A DNA stretch of 7,994 nucleotides from Clostridia bacterium (GTDB lineage Bacteria > Bacillota > Clostridia > Christensenellales > Aristaeellaceae), in NCBI GenBank assembly GCA_017537105.1, contig JAFWBZ010000387.1:1-7994 (forward strand), in the 5' to 3' direction. Made by a program: the position numbers and the translations under genes. Numbering within the stretch: the first letter of the stretch is position 1; every line of letters begins with the position of its first letter. Below, in pieces: positions 1 to 5,838 of this stretch. The notes beneath the pieces are model-generated. The model made no database searches and was not told the origin of the DNA. It was given only the letters and a program-made list of their open reading frames with translations.

Positions 1-598
1 CCCATGCGGCAGCCGCGCCGTTCATGCAGGCAAAGAGCAGGGCCAGCGGGATCGCCGCCTCGAGGCGCCCCGCAAGCCTGAGCTCGGTTTCGCACCAGTC
101 GTAGAGCCGGACGGGGCGCGGGTCCAGCGCCATGCCGGCGTAAAACAGCACCACCGCAATGTAGACCGCCGCACCCGCCGCGCTCGCGCCTTCGGGGCCG
201 GATGCCCGCAGCCACAGCGCCGCGACGGCGGCAATCGCCACTCCCGCGGCGTATCCGTGGGCCATAGGCAGCGTCAGCGTGCCGAGCTTTCCCGTTCGCG
301 CCAGCATCACCGCGGTCACCAGCGCCGCAAAGAGCGAACGAAGCCAGTGCACGAGCCTCCCGCTGAAGTCGCTTCCCAGCGGTGTGGGGCCGGTCGTTCG
401 TCCGCCGAAGTTCTCCCTCGCCCGGAATCCCGCCATCGCGCCGAAGAGCGCAGAGGCCGTCAGGATTCCCGGCCACATCGCCGACTTCAGCTGCGCGAAG
501 AACAGCACCAACGCCCGCCCCGGGATCAGTCCCGTTCCCGCGACGGCCGCCATGATCGCCAGCGAGTGCTCCCATTCCGCCCTGGCGCGCAGCGACAT
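1..598 (-). CDS. Polytopic membrane protein, YkvI-like (partial, 3' end outside window)
   Basis: The minus-strand frame is open from 598 to the left edge (199 residues, no stop). The translation is rich in Ala, Leu, Val and Gly and has about six hydrophobic segments separated by short charged loops, so this is an integral membrane protein. The N-terminal stretch AVAGTGLIPGRALVLFF, followed by a second hydrophobic span, resembles the first helices of YkvI-type proteins (pattern GxGFASGQE..FF), distant relatives of amino-acid permeases. This rests on pattern memory and is tentative; no substrate can be named. The start is uncertain. ATG at 596-598 has only a weak purine stretch upstream. The same frame stays open to the previous gene's stop at 719, with TTG codons at 668-670 and 674-676 as alternatives. 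The gene lies just past the terminator at 675-712 and no promoter is visible between them. Confidence 0.6.
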   Translation of the reverse strand, partial: MSLRARAEWEHSLAIMAAVAGTGLIPGRALVLFFAQLKSAMWPGILTASALFGAMAGFRARENFGGRTTGPTPLGSDFSGRLVHWLRSLFAALVTAVMLARTGKLGTLTLPMAHGYAAGVAIAAVAALWLRASGPEGASAAGAAVYIAVVLFYAGMALDPRPVRLYDWCETELRLAGRLEAAIPLALLFACMNGAAAAW

Positions 599-674
599 TC
601 GACGAGAGCCCGCCGCATGCGCCGGGCTGCGCGGATCGCGCTTCGTTCTCCGTCCGACAATCTCCTTCAACGGC

Positions 675-712
675 AAAAAACACCCCCGTCCTGCAAACCT
701 ATGCAGGACGGG
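675..712 (-). terminator. Rho-independent terminator of the P-loop/membrane protein operon
   Basis: The arms 685-695 and 702-712 form a perfect 11-bp GC-rich stem with a 6-nt loop. On the minus strand it is followed by GGTG and then six T residues (675-680). It begins only 7 nt after the TGA at 719-721, as expected for the end of the two-gene operon upstream. Confidence 0.88.
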
Positions 713-718
713 AGCGCG

Positions 719-1021
719 TCATGTCTCCGGCGAACCCTCCAGGCGGCCGAGCTCCTCGGCGGTCAGGTCCACGGGCGAGGTCTCCTCATAGACCCACTCC
801 GACGACGGATCCTCCGGCGTGGGCTCCGCCCCGGGCGCAGCCTCTGCCAGCTCCGGCGGCCGCGTAAACCGCTCCGGAGGCTCCGCAAACATCGGGTCTG
901 TCTCGCCGCCGGAATCGGCACCATTCAGAAAAGCCAGCAGCCCGCGCCCCATGGACACCGCCAGCAGCGCCAGCACAGCGATCACCACGAGCACGGCCGC
1001 CAGACCCAGCCACTTTTTCAT
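719..1021 (-). CDS. Small single-pass membrane protein, function unknown
   Basis: This is a 100-residue protein I do not recognise. Residues 1-4 (MKKW) are basic. Residues 5-32 are strongly hydrophobic, suggesting one transmembrane segment or an uncleaved signal anchor. The remainder is a low-complexity tail rich in Pro, Glu, Ala and Ser with almost no hydrophobic core, probably disordered. By the positive-inside rule the acidic tail would lie outside. The start ATG at 1019-1021 is 3 nt after the TGA of the upstream P-loop gene (1025-1027) and has no good ribosome binding site of its own, so translation is probably coupled to that gene. A terminator follows directly. The operon arrangement suggests a functional link with the P-loop protein, but nothing in the sequence identifies a reaction. 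Confidence 0.72.
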   Translation of the reverse strand: MKKWLGLAAVLVVIAVLALLAVSMGRGLLAFLNGADSGGETDPMFAEPPERFTRPPELAEAAPGAEPTPEDPSSEWVYEETSPVDLTAEELGRLEGSPET

Positions 1022-1024
1022 CGA

Positions 1025-1450
1025 TCAGACCACGTATTTGCGGATATACTCCGGCACCTCTTCCTCAGAGATGCTGATGGAGAGCACGAAATTGCAGTCG
1101 TGCGATTCCGACAGCCGCTCCAGCTTTTCAAAGAAGTTTTCCATTTCAATGTCATTCAACGGCGTCTTGACCAGCTTTTTAAAGGCATCCACCGCAATCA
1201 GGGAAAGGTCAAAATCCGCGGAGAGCATGCCGCAGAGAAAGGCCAGGAACTCGCCGGCCTGGCACTTGTAGGCCACCGGATACTCGCTGGCGTCCACGAA
1301 CCGGATCTCGTGCCGCAGGTCATACATATAGCGCTTGTCATCGCCGATAAACAGGATATTGCCGTGTTCGCTCTTGAGCGCTTCGTTGGTCATGTCGATC
1401 AACCGCTTGGTCTTTCCACTGCCCTTGTCGCCCAGGATCACCCGAATCAT
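1025..1450 (-). CDS. Small P-loop NTPase-like protein
   Basis: A 141-residue soluble protein. A Walker A motif, GDKGSGKTK, begins at residue 6 immediately after a hydrophobic beta-strand (MIRVIL). A later hydrophobic strand ending in Asp (SLIAVD, roughly residues 102-107) could be Walker B. The protein is too short for a motor ATPase and lacks other family motifs I can name. Similar small clostridial proteins are sometimes labelled 'PilT-like' or 'ATP-binding', but no type IV pilus genes are here. The C-terminal part is acidic. Start choice: a good AAGGAG sits 9 nt before ATG 1448-1450 but only 3 nt before ATG 1454-1456, so I prefer 1450; the longer form adds only Met-Thr. It has its own promoter (1527-1555) and leads a two-gene operon with the membrane protein at 719-1021. 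Function unknown. Confidence 0.8.
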   Translation of the reverse strand: MIRVILGDKGSGKTKRLIDMTNEALKSEHGNILFIGDDKRYMYDLRHEIRFVDASEYPVAYKCQAGEFLAFLCGMLSADFDLSLIAVDAFKKLVKTPLNDIEMENFFEKLERLSESHDCNFVLSISISEEEVPEYIRKYVV

Positions 1451-1526
1451 TGTCATCCTCTCCTTCGCAGAATTGTCAGGTGGGAGTATTCATTCAAACC
1501 GGGCGCACGCGCCCTTCTGTCCTTCC

Positions 1527-1555
1527 ATTATACATGAAATCGCCGGGAAATACAA
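1527..1555 (-). promoter_or_regulatory. Sigma-A type promoter for the P-loop/membrane protein operon
   Basis: Reading the minus strand, the -35 TTGTAT (1550-1555) and the -10 TATAAT (1527-1532, preceded by an extended TG) are separated by 17 nt. The predicted transcript starts near 1520, giving a leader of about 70 nt before the ATG at 1450. The promoter lies only a few bases past the terminator of the ROK gene, so the two units are separate. Confidence 0.8.
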
Positions 1556-1560
1556 GCACA

Positions 1561-1600
1561 GAAAAGAGCTTATTTGCCGCTCTCGCGGAAACAAGCTCTT
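1561..1600 (-). terminator. Rho-independent terminator of the ROK regulator gene
   Basis: The arms 1564-1571 and 1593-1600 (AAGAGCTT type) pair over 8 bp. The stem extends inward through A/U pairs and a CCGC/GCGG segment with one bulged C, closed by a GAGA tetraloop. On the minus strand a run of four T ends the stem and continues past it. The hairpin starts 3 nt after the TAG of the ROK gene. Confidence 0.82.
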
Positions 1601-1603
1601 CGG

Positions 1604-2857
1604 CTATGAGTAGGTGGTTTCGTCGCTGAACAGGCAGTCGATCAACAGTATGTACGCGCCCCGGGTGGTGAGCTCCGTGATGGAGCGATCGTCCATGTGC
1701 AGCGCAAAGGGGCTGTCCGCGCTGTCTGTGTAGTATTTGAAGCGTCGCATCTCATGGAAGATCTGCTCCCGGAAGAAATCGTCGGCCCGGGCGCAATCGC
1801 CCTGGAAGACCACGCTGTCCGGATTGAAGATCAGCGCGAGGTTGTGCAGCGCCTGCGCGAAGTATGCAGCAACCCGCCCGGAGACCTCCCGCGCAAGGGC
1901 GTCTCCTGCGCTGGAGGCGTCAAACACGTCCCGGATCGTGATCTGTGCCAGCGGCTTTTGCAGCAGTGCAGAATCGGGAATTCGCCCCGAAAGCTCCTGG
2001 ATCCACCGGCGGATCCGGTCTGCGCTGACCTGCCGTTCGAAGCAGCCGTGGCTTCCGCAGGCACAGTCCTCCGGGTCATCCGGGTTCAGCATCGTGTGCC
2101 CGATTTCGCCGATCAGCGAATCCTTGCCGTCCAGTATGCGGCCGTAGGCCATCTGACAGGAGGAGATCCCGTCCCAGGAGGAGAAGAGCGTCGCCACACG
2201 GGCGCCCACGCCCTTTTTGTCGTGCAGGTAGGCGCTGCCGCACACCTTGCTGGCGTTCTCCGTCAGGATCAGCAGGTCCCGGCCAAAGTACGCGCCCAGC
2301 ATCTCCGCCAGCGCGACATCCCTGCCCCAGTTGGGAAACAGCGCGTTGAACTTCACGCACCGGCTGGCCCGGTCCACGATTCCGGGCGTGGAGATGCAGA
2401 TGCCGAAGACGCTCTCCCGGCCGATGCCGTTTTTGTCCATCAGGCTGTGGCACGCCCGACCCGCCGAGGCGACGATCTCGTCCACGGGCATCTCAGCGAC
2501 GCCGGATTGTTGAAAGGTATCGATAACCTCACACCGAAAATTGAAGAGGGAGACGTACAGGCCGTCCGGACAGATCAGGACGCTGAAGAGGTAGCGGTTG
2601 GCAGACAGGGAAAAGAGCTCCGCGCGCTTGCCGCCCATGCTGCCCGAAGCCGCCTTGCCTCCGGATTCGATGACGCCCTTTTCCAGGAAGAACTGGATGG
2701 CCTTCATCACCGTCTGGCGGCTGATGCCAATGGTGCGCGCGATCTCTGCGACGGAATAGACAGTGCCCGTCTTGAACAACTCCAGGATTTGTATTCGATT
2801 GTTGCGCTTGAGGTCGGAAGGGCGCGCGGCGGTTTGCGGCATGTTGTACTTCAGCAT
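1604..2857 (-). CDS. ROK-family transcriptional regulator (NagC/XylR type)
   Basis: A 417-residue protein, normal length for ROK repressors. Residues about 33-62 form a winged helix-turn-helix (YSVAEIARTIGISRQTV, then a recognition and wing segment). The ROK sugar-binding domain follows, with the STPGIVD loop at 156-162, GEIGH at 250-254 and the zinc site CACGSHGC at 265-272; H254, C265, C267 and C272 are the expected ligands. In ROK kinases the segment aligned with residues 199-203 reads E-N-D-A-N with a catalytic Asp. Here it is TENAS with no Asp, so the protein should sense a sugar rather than phosphorylate it. Start: ATG 2855-2857 follows GGGAGGTGA at good spacing, whereas the in-frame GTG at 2864-2866 falls inside that ribosome binding site. 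It is flanked by its own promoter and terminator. No sugar transport or catabolic genes lie beside it, so the ligand cannot be inferred. Autoregulation is plausible. Confidence 0.92.
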   Translation of the reverse strand: MLKYNMPQTAARPSDLKRNNRIQILELFKTGTVYSVAEIARTIGISRQTVMKAIQFFLEKGVIESGGKAASGSMGGKRAELFSLSANRYLFSVLICPDGLYVSLFNFRCEVIDTFQQSGVAEMPVDEIVASAGRACHSLMDKNGIGRESVFGICISTPGIVDRASRCVKFNALFPNWGRDVALAEMLGAYFGRDLLILTENASKVCGSAYLHDKKGVGARVATLFSSWDGISSCQMAYGRILDGKDSLIGEIGHTMLNPDDPEDCACGSHGCFERQVSADRIRRWIQELSGRIPDSALLQKPLAQITIRDVFDASSAGDALAREVSGRVAAYFAQALHNLALIFNPDSVVFQGDCARADDFFREQIFHEMRRFKYYTDSADSPFALHMDDRSITELTTRGAYILLIDCLFSDETTYS

Positions 2858-2889
2858 GATGCTCACCTCCCATAGACCTTTACAGTTTG

Positions 2890-2919
2890 ATTATAGCATA
2901 CGGTTTTTTTTGCTGTCAA
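2890..2919 (-). promoter_or_regulatory. Near-consensus promoter of the ROK gene, with an inverted repeat over the -35
   Basis: On the minus strand, a perfect -35 TTGACA (2914-2919) and a perfect -10 TATAAT (2890-2895) with an extended TG are separated by 18 nt containing an A8 tract. An imperfect inverted repeat (arms TCAAGCGA and TCGC-TTGA, one bulged base) spans 2916-2933 and overlaps the -35, where a repressor could bind. The promoter call is strong; the operator is inference. Confidence 0.85.
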
Positions 2920-3019
2920 GCGAATCGCCTTGATGTCCCCCACAAGATATTTTATGTATTCGTTAATTATTGTTATATATGCCGTAATTTTATGTCGCAT
3001 TTTTACCTATGAAAGGGAT

Positions 3020-3052
3020 GGAGGCGGCGCGGATCCCTGCCGCACCGCCTCC
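3020..3052 (-). terminator. Terminator-like hairpin after the HAD gene
   Basis: A 13-bp GC-rich stem with one G-U pair and a 7-nt loop: arms 3020-3032 and 3040-3052. It begins inside the HAD gene's stop codon (3052-3054). No clean U-tract follows on the minus strand (ATCCCTTTCAT), so intrinsic termination may be inefficient, or the hairpin may mainly protect the 3' end. The next ~150 nt toward the ROK promoter are AT-rich and hold no gene. Confidence 0.6.
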
Positions 3053-3882
3053 TACCGAAGCATGTATCGCTCGACGGCCTTTGCCGCCCCGTCGTGGTCG
3101 CAGTCGTCGGTGACCACGTCGGCGCGCCGCCGCACCTTTTCGATGGCGTTCGCCATGGCCACGGACAGTCCCGCTGCCTCCATGATCTCCACGTCGTTGC
3201 CTGCGTCCCCCACCGCGAGGGACTGCCGAACCGGGATGCCCAGGTGATCGCACAGCGATTGCAGCCCGCCCGCCTTCGTCGCCCCGATCGGGGACATCTC
3301 CATGCCGAGTCCGATGGAATCCGACAGCACCAGCCGGTGCCCCGCGACGCGGCGCAGGTAGTCCGCCCGCTCATCCTCCCCGGAGAAGTACAGGTTGATC
3401 TTCGAGACGGTCCCGCGCTTCGTCCGGCACACCGCGCGCATGTCGTCGACGACGATGGACCCGCTGCGGAAGGTATCGATAAAGTCGAGGACGTGATACC
3501 GCGCGAGCGTCGCGTCCAGCGCGCCGCGTATGTAGGACTGGTCCTCCATGAACGCCTGGCAGACCGCATCGTAGCGCTCCGAAAGCTCCAGCACAAAATC
3601 CACCTCAGCGTCCTCGATGACATAGCGCCGCAGCATCCGCCCGCTTCGAACGTCATAGAGACAGGCGCCGTTTTCGCCGATCACATAGGTGACGAACGGC
3701 ATGTCATTCAGGTAGGGCCAGAGCTCCGACAGCGTCCGGCCCGTGGACAGCGCCACGACCTTTCCCGATTCCGCGACGCGGGTGAGCACCTCCCGGGTGT
3801 ACGGCGTGATCCTATGGTCGGAATTCAGCAGCGTGCCATCCATATCCAGCGCCGCGATCCGGTATTCCTCTCGTTCTCTCAT
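3052..3882 (-). CDS. Cof-type HAD-IIB family phosphatase
   Basis: A 276-residue cytosolic protein of normal length for Cof/YidA-type HAD hydrolases, which dephosphorylate small sugar phosphates, nucleotides or cofactors using Mg2+. Motif I is DMDGTLL with D13 as nucleophile and D15 as acid/base. Motif II is ALSTGRT (S46). The motif III lysine is probably K203 in GATKAGG. Motif IV is GDAGND (D226, D230). The region between about 78 and 195 is the C2-type cap that sets specificity, so the substrate cannot be read off. Start: an in-frame ATG at 3907-3909 overlaps the -10 element of the gene's promoter and so lies upstream of, or at, the transcript start. ATG 3880-3882, preceded by AGAGGTG, is therefore the likely start. 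It is transcribed separately from the PNP operon upstream. Confidence 0.92.
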   Translation of the reverse strand: MREREEYRIAALDMDGTLLNSDHRITPYTREVLTRVAESGKVVALSTGRTLSELWPYLNDMPFVTYVIGENGACLYDVRSGRMLRRYVIEDAEVDFVLELSERYDAVCQAFMEDQSYIRGALDATLARYHVLDFIDTFRSGSIVVDDMRAVCRTKRGTVSKINLYFSGEDERADYLRRVAGHRLVLSDSIGLGMEMSPIGATKAGGLQSLCDHLGIPVRQSLAVGDAGNDVEIMEAAGLSVAMANAIEKVRRRADVVTDDCDHDGAAKAVERYMLR

Positions 3883-3907
3883 GGCTGTTTTCGCACCTCT
3901 GCAAACC

Positions 3908-3936
3908 ATTATCCCCGCGCGGTGCGAAACTGTCTA
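3908..3936 (-). promoter_or_regulatory. Promoter of the HAD phosphatase gene
   Basis: On the minus strand, the -35 TAGACA (3931-3936) and -10 GATAAT (3908-3913) are spaced by 17 nt. Transcription would start near 3901, leaving a leader of about 20 nt before ATG 3882. The promoter lies between the PNP terminator and the HAD gene. It also rules out the longer reading frame beginning at 3909. Confidence 0.75.
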
Positions 3937-3957
3937 TCGTCTGCGGGTAAAACATAC

Positions 3958-3988
3958 AAAAAGGCGGGACGAACGCGATCGTCCCGCC
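3958..3988 (-). terminator. Rho-independent terminator of the barnase-barstar-PNP operon
   Basis: A perfect 10-bp stem (arms 3963-3972 and 3979-3988, GGCGGGACGA type) with a 6-nt loop, followed on the minus strand by TTTTT (3958-3962). It lies 15 nt after the PNP stop codon. This is the textbook end of the four-gene transcript. Confidence 0.93.
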
Positions 3989-4003
3989 ATACGCAATCCG
4001 CGC

Positions 4004-4717
4004 CTACGCAATTTCCAGCGCGATCTCCATCATGCGGGTAAAGGTATTCTGGCGATCCTCTGCGGGCAGGCTCTCGCCGGTGACGAGGCTGTCCGAGATG
4101 GTCAGCAGCGTCAGCGCGCTCTTCCCGGCCGCGGCTGCGTTCAGATAGAGCGCATAGGTCTCCATCTCCACGCAGAGCACGCCCAGCTTCATGAGGGTCG
4201 GCGTGGCGCTGGTATTCCCCTGGCCATAAAACACGTCGCTGGAGAAGATCGGCCCGGGAACGACCGTCTGCCCGAGGCTCTCCCCCGCCTCCACGGCAGC
4301 CCGCAGCAGCGGATAGCTGCAGCAGGGTGCCAGCGTGCCGCTCAGGCCGAACTGCGCGCCGTAATTGGAATCGGAATAGGCGGTGACCGCCGCCACGACG
4401 TCCCGCAGCTTGAGCCGATCGGTCATGGCGCCCGCGGAGCCCACGCGGATGATGTTCTCCACGCCATAGAAGTTGTACAGCTCGTAGGAATAGATGCCGA
4501 TGGCCGGCATGCCCATGCCGGAGACCATCACGGAGACGCGCTTGCCCTTGTAGGTGCCGGTATAGCCCTGCACGCCGCGAACGTTGTTCACGAGCTGCGC
4601 GTCCTCCAGGTAGTGCTCCGCGATGTACTTCGAGCGGAGGGGATCGCCGGGCATCAGCACCGTGCGGGCGAACGCGCCCTCCGGGGCGTTGATGTGTGGG
4701 GTTGGAATCCTGCTCAT
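4004..4717 (-). CDS. deoD: DeoD-type purine nucleoside phosphorylase
   Basis: A 237-residue cytosolic enzyme (E. coli DeoD is 239). It splits purine (deoxy)ribonucleosides with phosphate into base and (deoxy)ribose-1-phosphate for salvage. It aligns along its whole length with the hexameric DeoD family. TPHINA at 7-12 carries the His that reaches the neighbouring active site. MPGDPLRSKYIAE at 22-34 is the phosphate loop, IRVGSAGA at 90-97 the phosphate/base region, and VEMET at 183-187 has the ribose-binding Glu. The catalytic pair is D209 in TISDS and R222 in AEDRQ. The usual S-D-H is S-D-S here. Start: ATG 4715-4717 follows GGAGG by 8 nt, and DeoD proteins begin just before TPHIN; the frame is open upstream but has no such support. 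It lies 26 nt after barstar in the same transcript, before the terminator. Confidence 0.96.
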   Translation of the reverse strand: MSRIPTPHINAPEGAFARTVLMPGDPLRSKYIAEHYLEDAQLVNNVRGVQGYTGTYKGKRVSVMVSGMGMPAIGIYSYELYNFYGVENIIRVGSAGAMTDRLKLRDVVAAVTAYSDSNYGAQFGLSGTLAPCCSYPLLRAAVEAGESLGQTVVPGPIFSSDVFYGQGNTSATPTLMKLGVLCVEMETYALYLNAAAAGKSALTLLTISDSLVTGESLPAEDRQNTFTRMMEIALEIA

Positions 4718-4743
4718 GTTTCTGTCCTCCATGCTATGTAGTT

Positions 4744-4992
4744 TCAGTCCAGCAGCACCTGCAGTCCGTTGTCCGAGAACACCTGGAGCAGCTTCAGGCC
4801 GTAGGGCCCGCATTCCCGGACAAACGCCCCTGCGTTTTCAATGACGATCAGATCGCGCTCCCTGCGCTCGCCGAGGCAGTCGTTCAGCGCGTCCAGATTG
4901 CCGCCGTAGTAGTCCGGCAGCGAGAGCTTTTCTTTGAGATGGGCGTGCAGCGCGCCGCGCTCCCCCATCCTGTTGCCATCCAATATGATCAT
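4744..4992 (-). CDS. Barstar-family ribonuclease inhibitor
   Basis: An 82-residue acidic cytosolic protein (barstar is 89-90) that should bind and block the barnase-type RNase encoded just upstream. The core LPDYYGGNLDALNDCL (residues 25-40) matches barstar LPEYYGENLDALWDCL. It keeps the equivalents of Y29 (Y28), D35 (D34) and D39 (D38), the main contacts that plug the barnase active site, but replaces W38 with Asn (N37). The C-terminal helix LLQVFSDNG matches barstar LQVFREAK with Asp at the E76 position, and a shorter loop precedes the last strand. Start ATG 4990-4992 follows GGAGGG by 10 nt, and that site overlaps the end of the RNase gene; the gap to the RNase TGA is 6 nt. Placing the inhibitor directly after the enzyme secures matched expression. 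Confidence 0.93.
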   Translation of the reverse strand: MIILDGNRMGERGALHAHLKEKLSLPDYYGGNLDALNDCLGERRERDLIVIENAGAFVRECGPYGLKLLQVFSDNGLQVLLD

Positions 4993-4998
4993 AGCGAA

Positions 4999-5532
4999 TC
5001 ATCCCTCCGGAAACAGCTGCGTAAAGGTCTGATAGTGGTCGTTGGTGTAGTAGTACAGGCCGTCTGAGCTGTAGAGCACGCGCTCGGCCCCGCGCTTTTT
5101 GCCCCTGTAATTTGCGTCGCATTCGTACCAGGTGCGCCCCTTTTTCTCCGGCAGCAGGCCCTCATAGTTGCCGAACCGGTCGCCGCCGATGGACATGCCC
5201 GGCGCCACCTCGCCCACGTAGTTGTAGCTGGAATCCCAGCCCCTCTGACGCGCTTCCTTCTTGGTCAAGAAGTTCTCCGGAAGCTCCCCGTAGGCATCGA
5301 GGTAGTTCACGATCTGCTGTGGGTCAGTAATTGGCAGCTGCCATCGATCCCCGTCCGCCTCCGAGCCATCCCGGTCGCCATCGTAGCTCGCGGAATCGCC
5401 CTCGTCCTCCAGGCCAAACATGTCCCGCAGCATGCCGCGCCAGTCCTCCGCATGGGCCAGCGAGGCAAACAGCGACGACAGCAGCAGCGCTGCCAGCAGA
5501 ACCGCCAGCAGCCGTCTTGCCAGTCCCTTCAT
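4999..5532 (-). CDS. Secreted barnase-type ribonuclease (N1/T1 family)
   Basis: A 177-residue exported endoribonuclease. Residues 1-28 form a signal peptide: basic MKGLARR, a Leu/Ala-rich core, and a likely cut after AHA. Residues 29-66 are an acidic pro-region or linker. Residues 68-177 align without gaps to mature barnase: the IVNYLDAYGELPENFLTKKEA helix region, the VAPGMSIGGD turn, and the C-terminal RVLYSSDGLYYY and DHYQTF strands. Catalytic equivalents are all present: K91 (K27), E137 (E73, general base), R147 (R83), R151 (R87) and H166 (H102, general acid). Barnase R59 in the guanine-recognition loop is replaced by Y123 (GNYEG). Start ATG 5530-5532 follows AAAGGA by about 7 nt. It is co-transcribed with its inhibitor. 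It could serve RNA scavenging or act on competing cells. Confidence 0.95.
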   Translation of the reverse strand: MKGLARRLLAVLLAALLLSSLFASLAHAEDWRGMLRDMFGLEDEGDSASYDGDRDGSEADGDRWQLPITDPQQIVNYLDAYGELPENFLTKKEARQRGWDSSYNYVGEVAPGMSIGGDRFGNYEGLLPEKKGRTWYECDANYRGKKRGAERVLYSSDGLYYYTNDHYQTFTQLFPEG

Positions 5533-5578
5533 CCTATCATCCTTTCTGTGCGCAAGGCAGCGGCCCGCCCGCTTTTGA

Positions 5579-5755
5579 TCATCGCTTTCTGTACATTCTT
5601 CCCGGTCGCCTCGCCCGATGCACGGCGTACAGCGCGCGGCGCGCGGACTCAGAGTCCCCGTTCTCCAGCGCAGGAACCAGCCCCGTGCACTCCGTCGCGG
5701 ATGCCACGTCCTCCGTCTGCCGGATCAGGGCCTCCTTCGCCTCGCCTTCTCCCAT
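5579..5755 (-). CDS. Small protein of unknown function, first gene of the barnase operon
   Basis: A 58-residue protein with no signal peptide or membrane segment. Start ATG 5753-5755 sits 8 nt after GGGAGG; the frame also contains GTG 5762-5764, but that falls inside the ribosome binding site. The central ATECTGLVPAL and the later ALYAVHR resemble a pattern I associate with short uncharacterised clostridial proteins (TEcTGLIPA...YxxlYaIH); this is recollection, not a search. The C-terminus RARRPGRMYRKR is strongly basic, the N-terminus acidic. It lies between a good promoter (5839-5867) and the RNase gene, 46 nt ahead of it with no terminator between, so it is co-transcribed with the RNase and barstar. 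Function unknown; the basic tail could contact nucleic acid or the membrane. Confidence 0.75.
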   Translation of the reverse strand: MGEGEAKEALIRQTEDVASATECTGLVPALENGDSESARRALYAVHRARRPGRMYRKR

Positions 5756-5838
5756 GGCGATCACCTCCCGGCGATCAGCCTTCCCGGGCGCGGCGAAGGT
5801 TATGCGATTTCCGGAAAAAGTCGCAAAACAGCAATATT

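Noticed and set aside
257..1537. A 426-codon open frame on the plus strand
   Set aside because: It lies antisense to the membrane protein, its terminator and the P-loop gene. Its product is Arg/His/Gln-rich with no domain, as expected for a shadow of GC-rich minus-strand genes.
1697..2875. A 392-codon plus-strand frame opposite the ROK gene
   Set aside because: The minus strand encodes a full ROK protein with helix-turn-helix and zinc motif plus promoter and terminator. The plus frame has no start signal or recognisable motif.
3883..3909. Longer N-terminus for the HAD protein starting at 3909
   Set aside because: The ATG overlaps the -10 box of the gene's own promoter, so it would not be in the transcript. 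The family begins close to the DMDGTLL motif.
3094..4741. Long plus-strand frames opposite the HAD and PNP genes
   Set aside because: Both are explained by codon bias of the well-matched minus-strand enzymes. They run through a promoter and a terminator.
4718..4813. Longer N-terminus for PNP
   Set aside because: The extra 32 residues overlap the barstar gene. The DeoD family starts just before TPHIN, where a good ribosome site exists.
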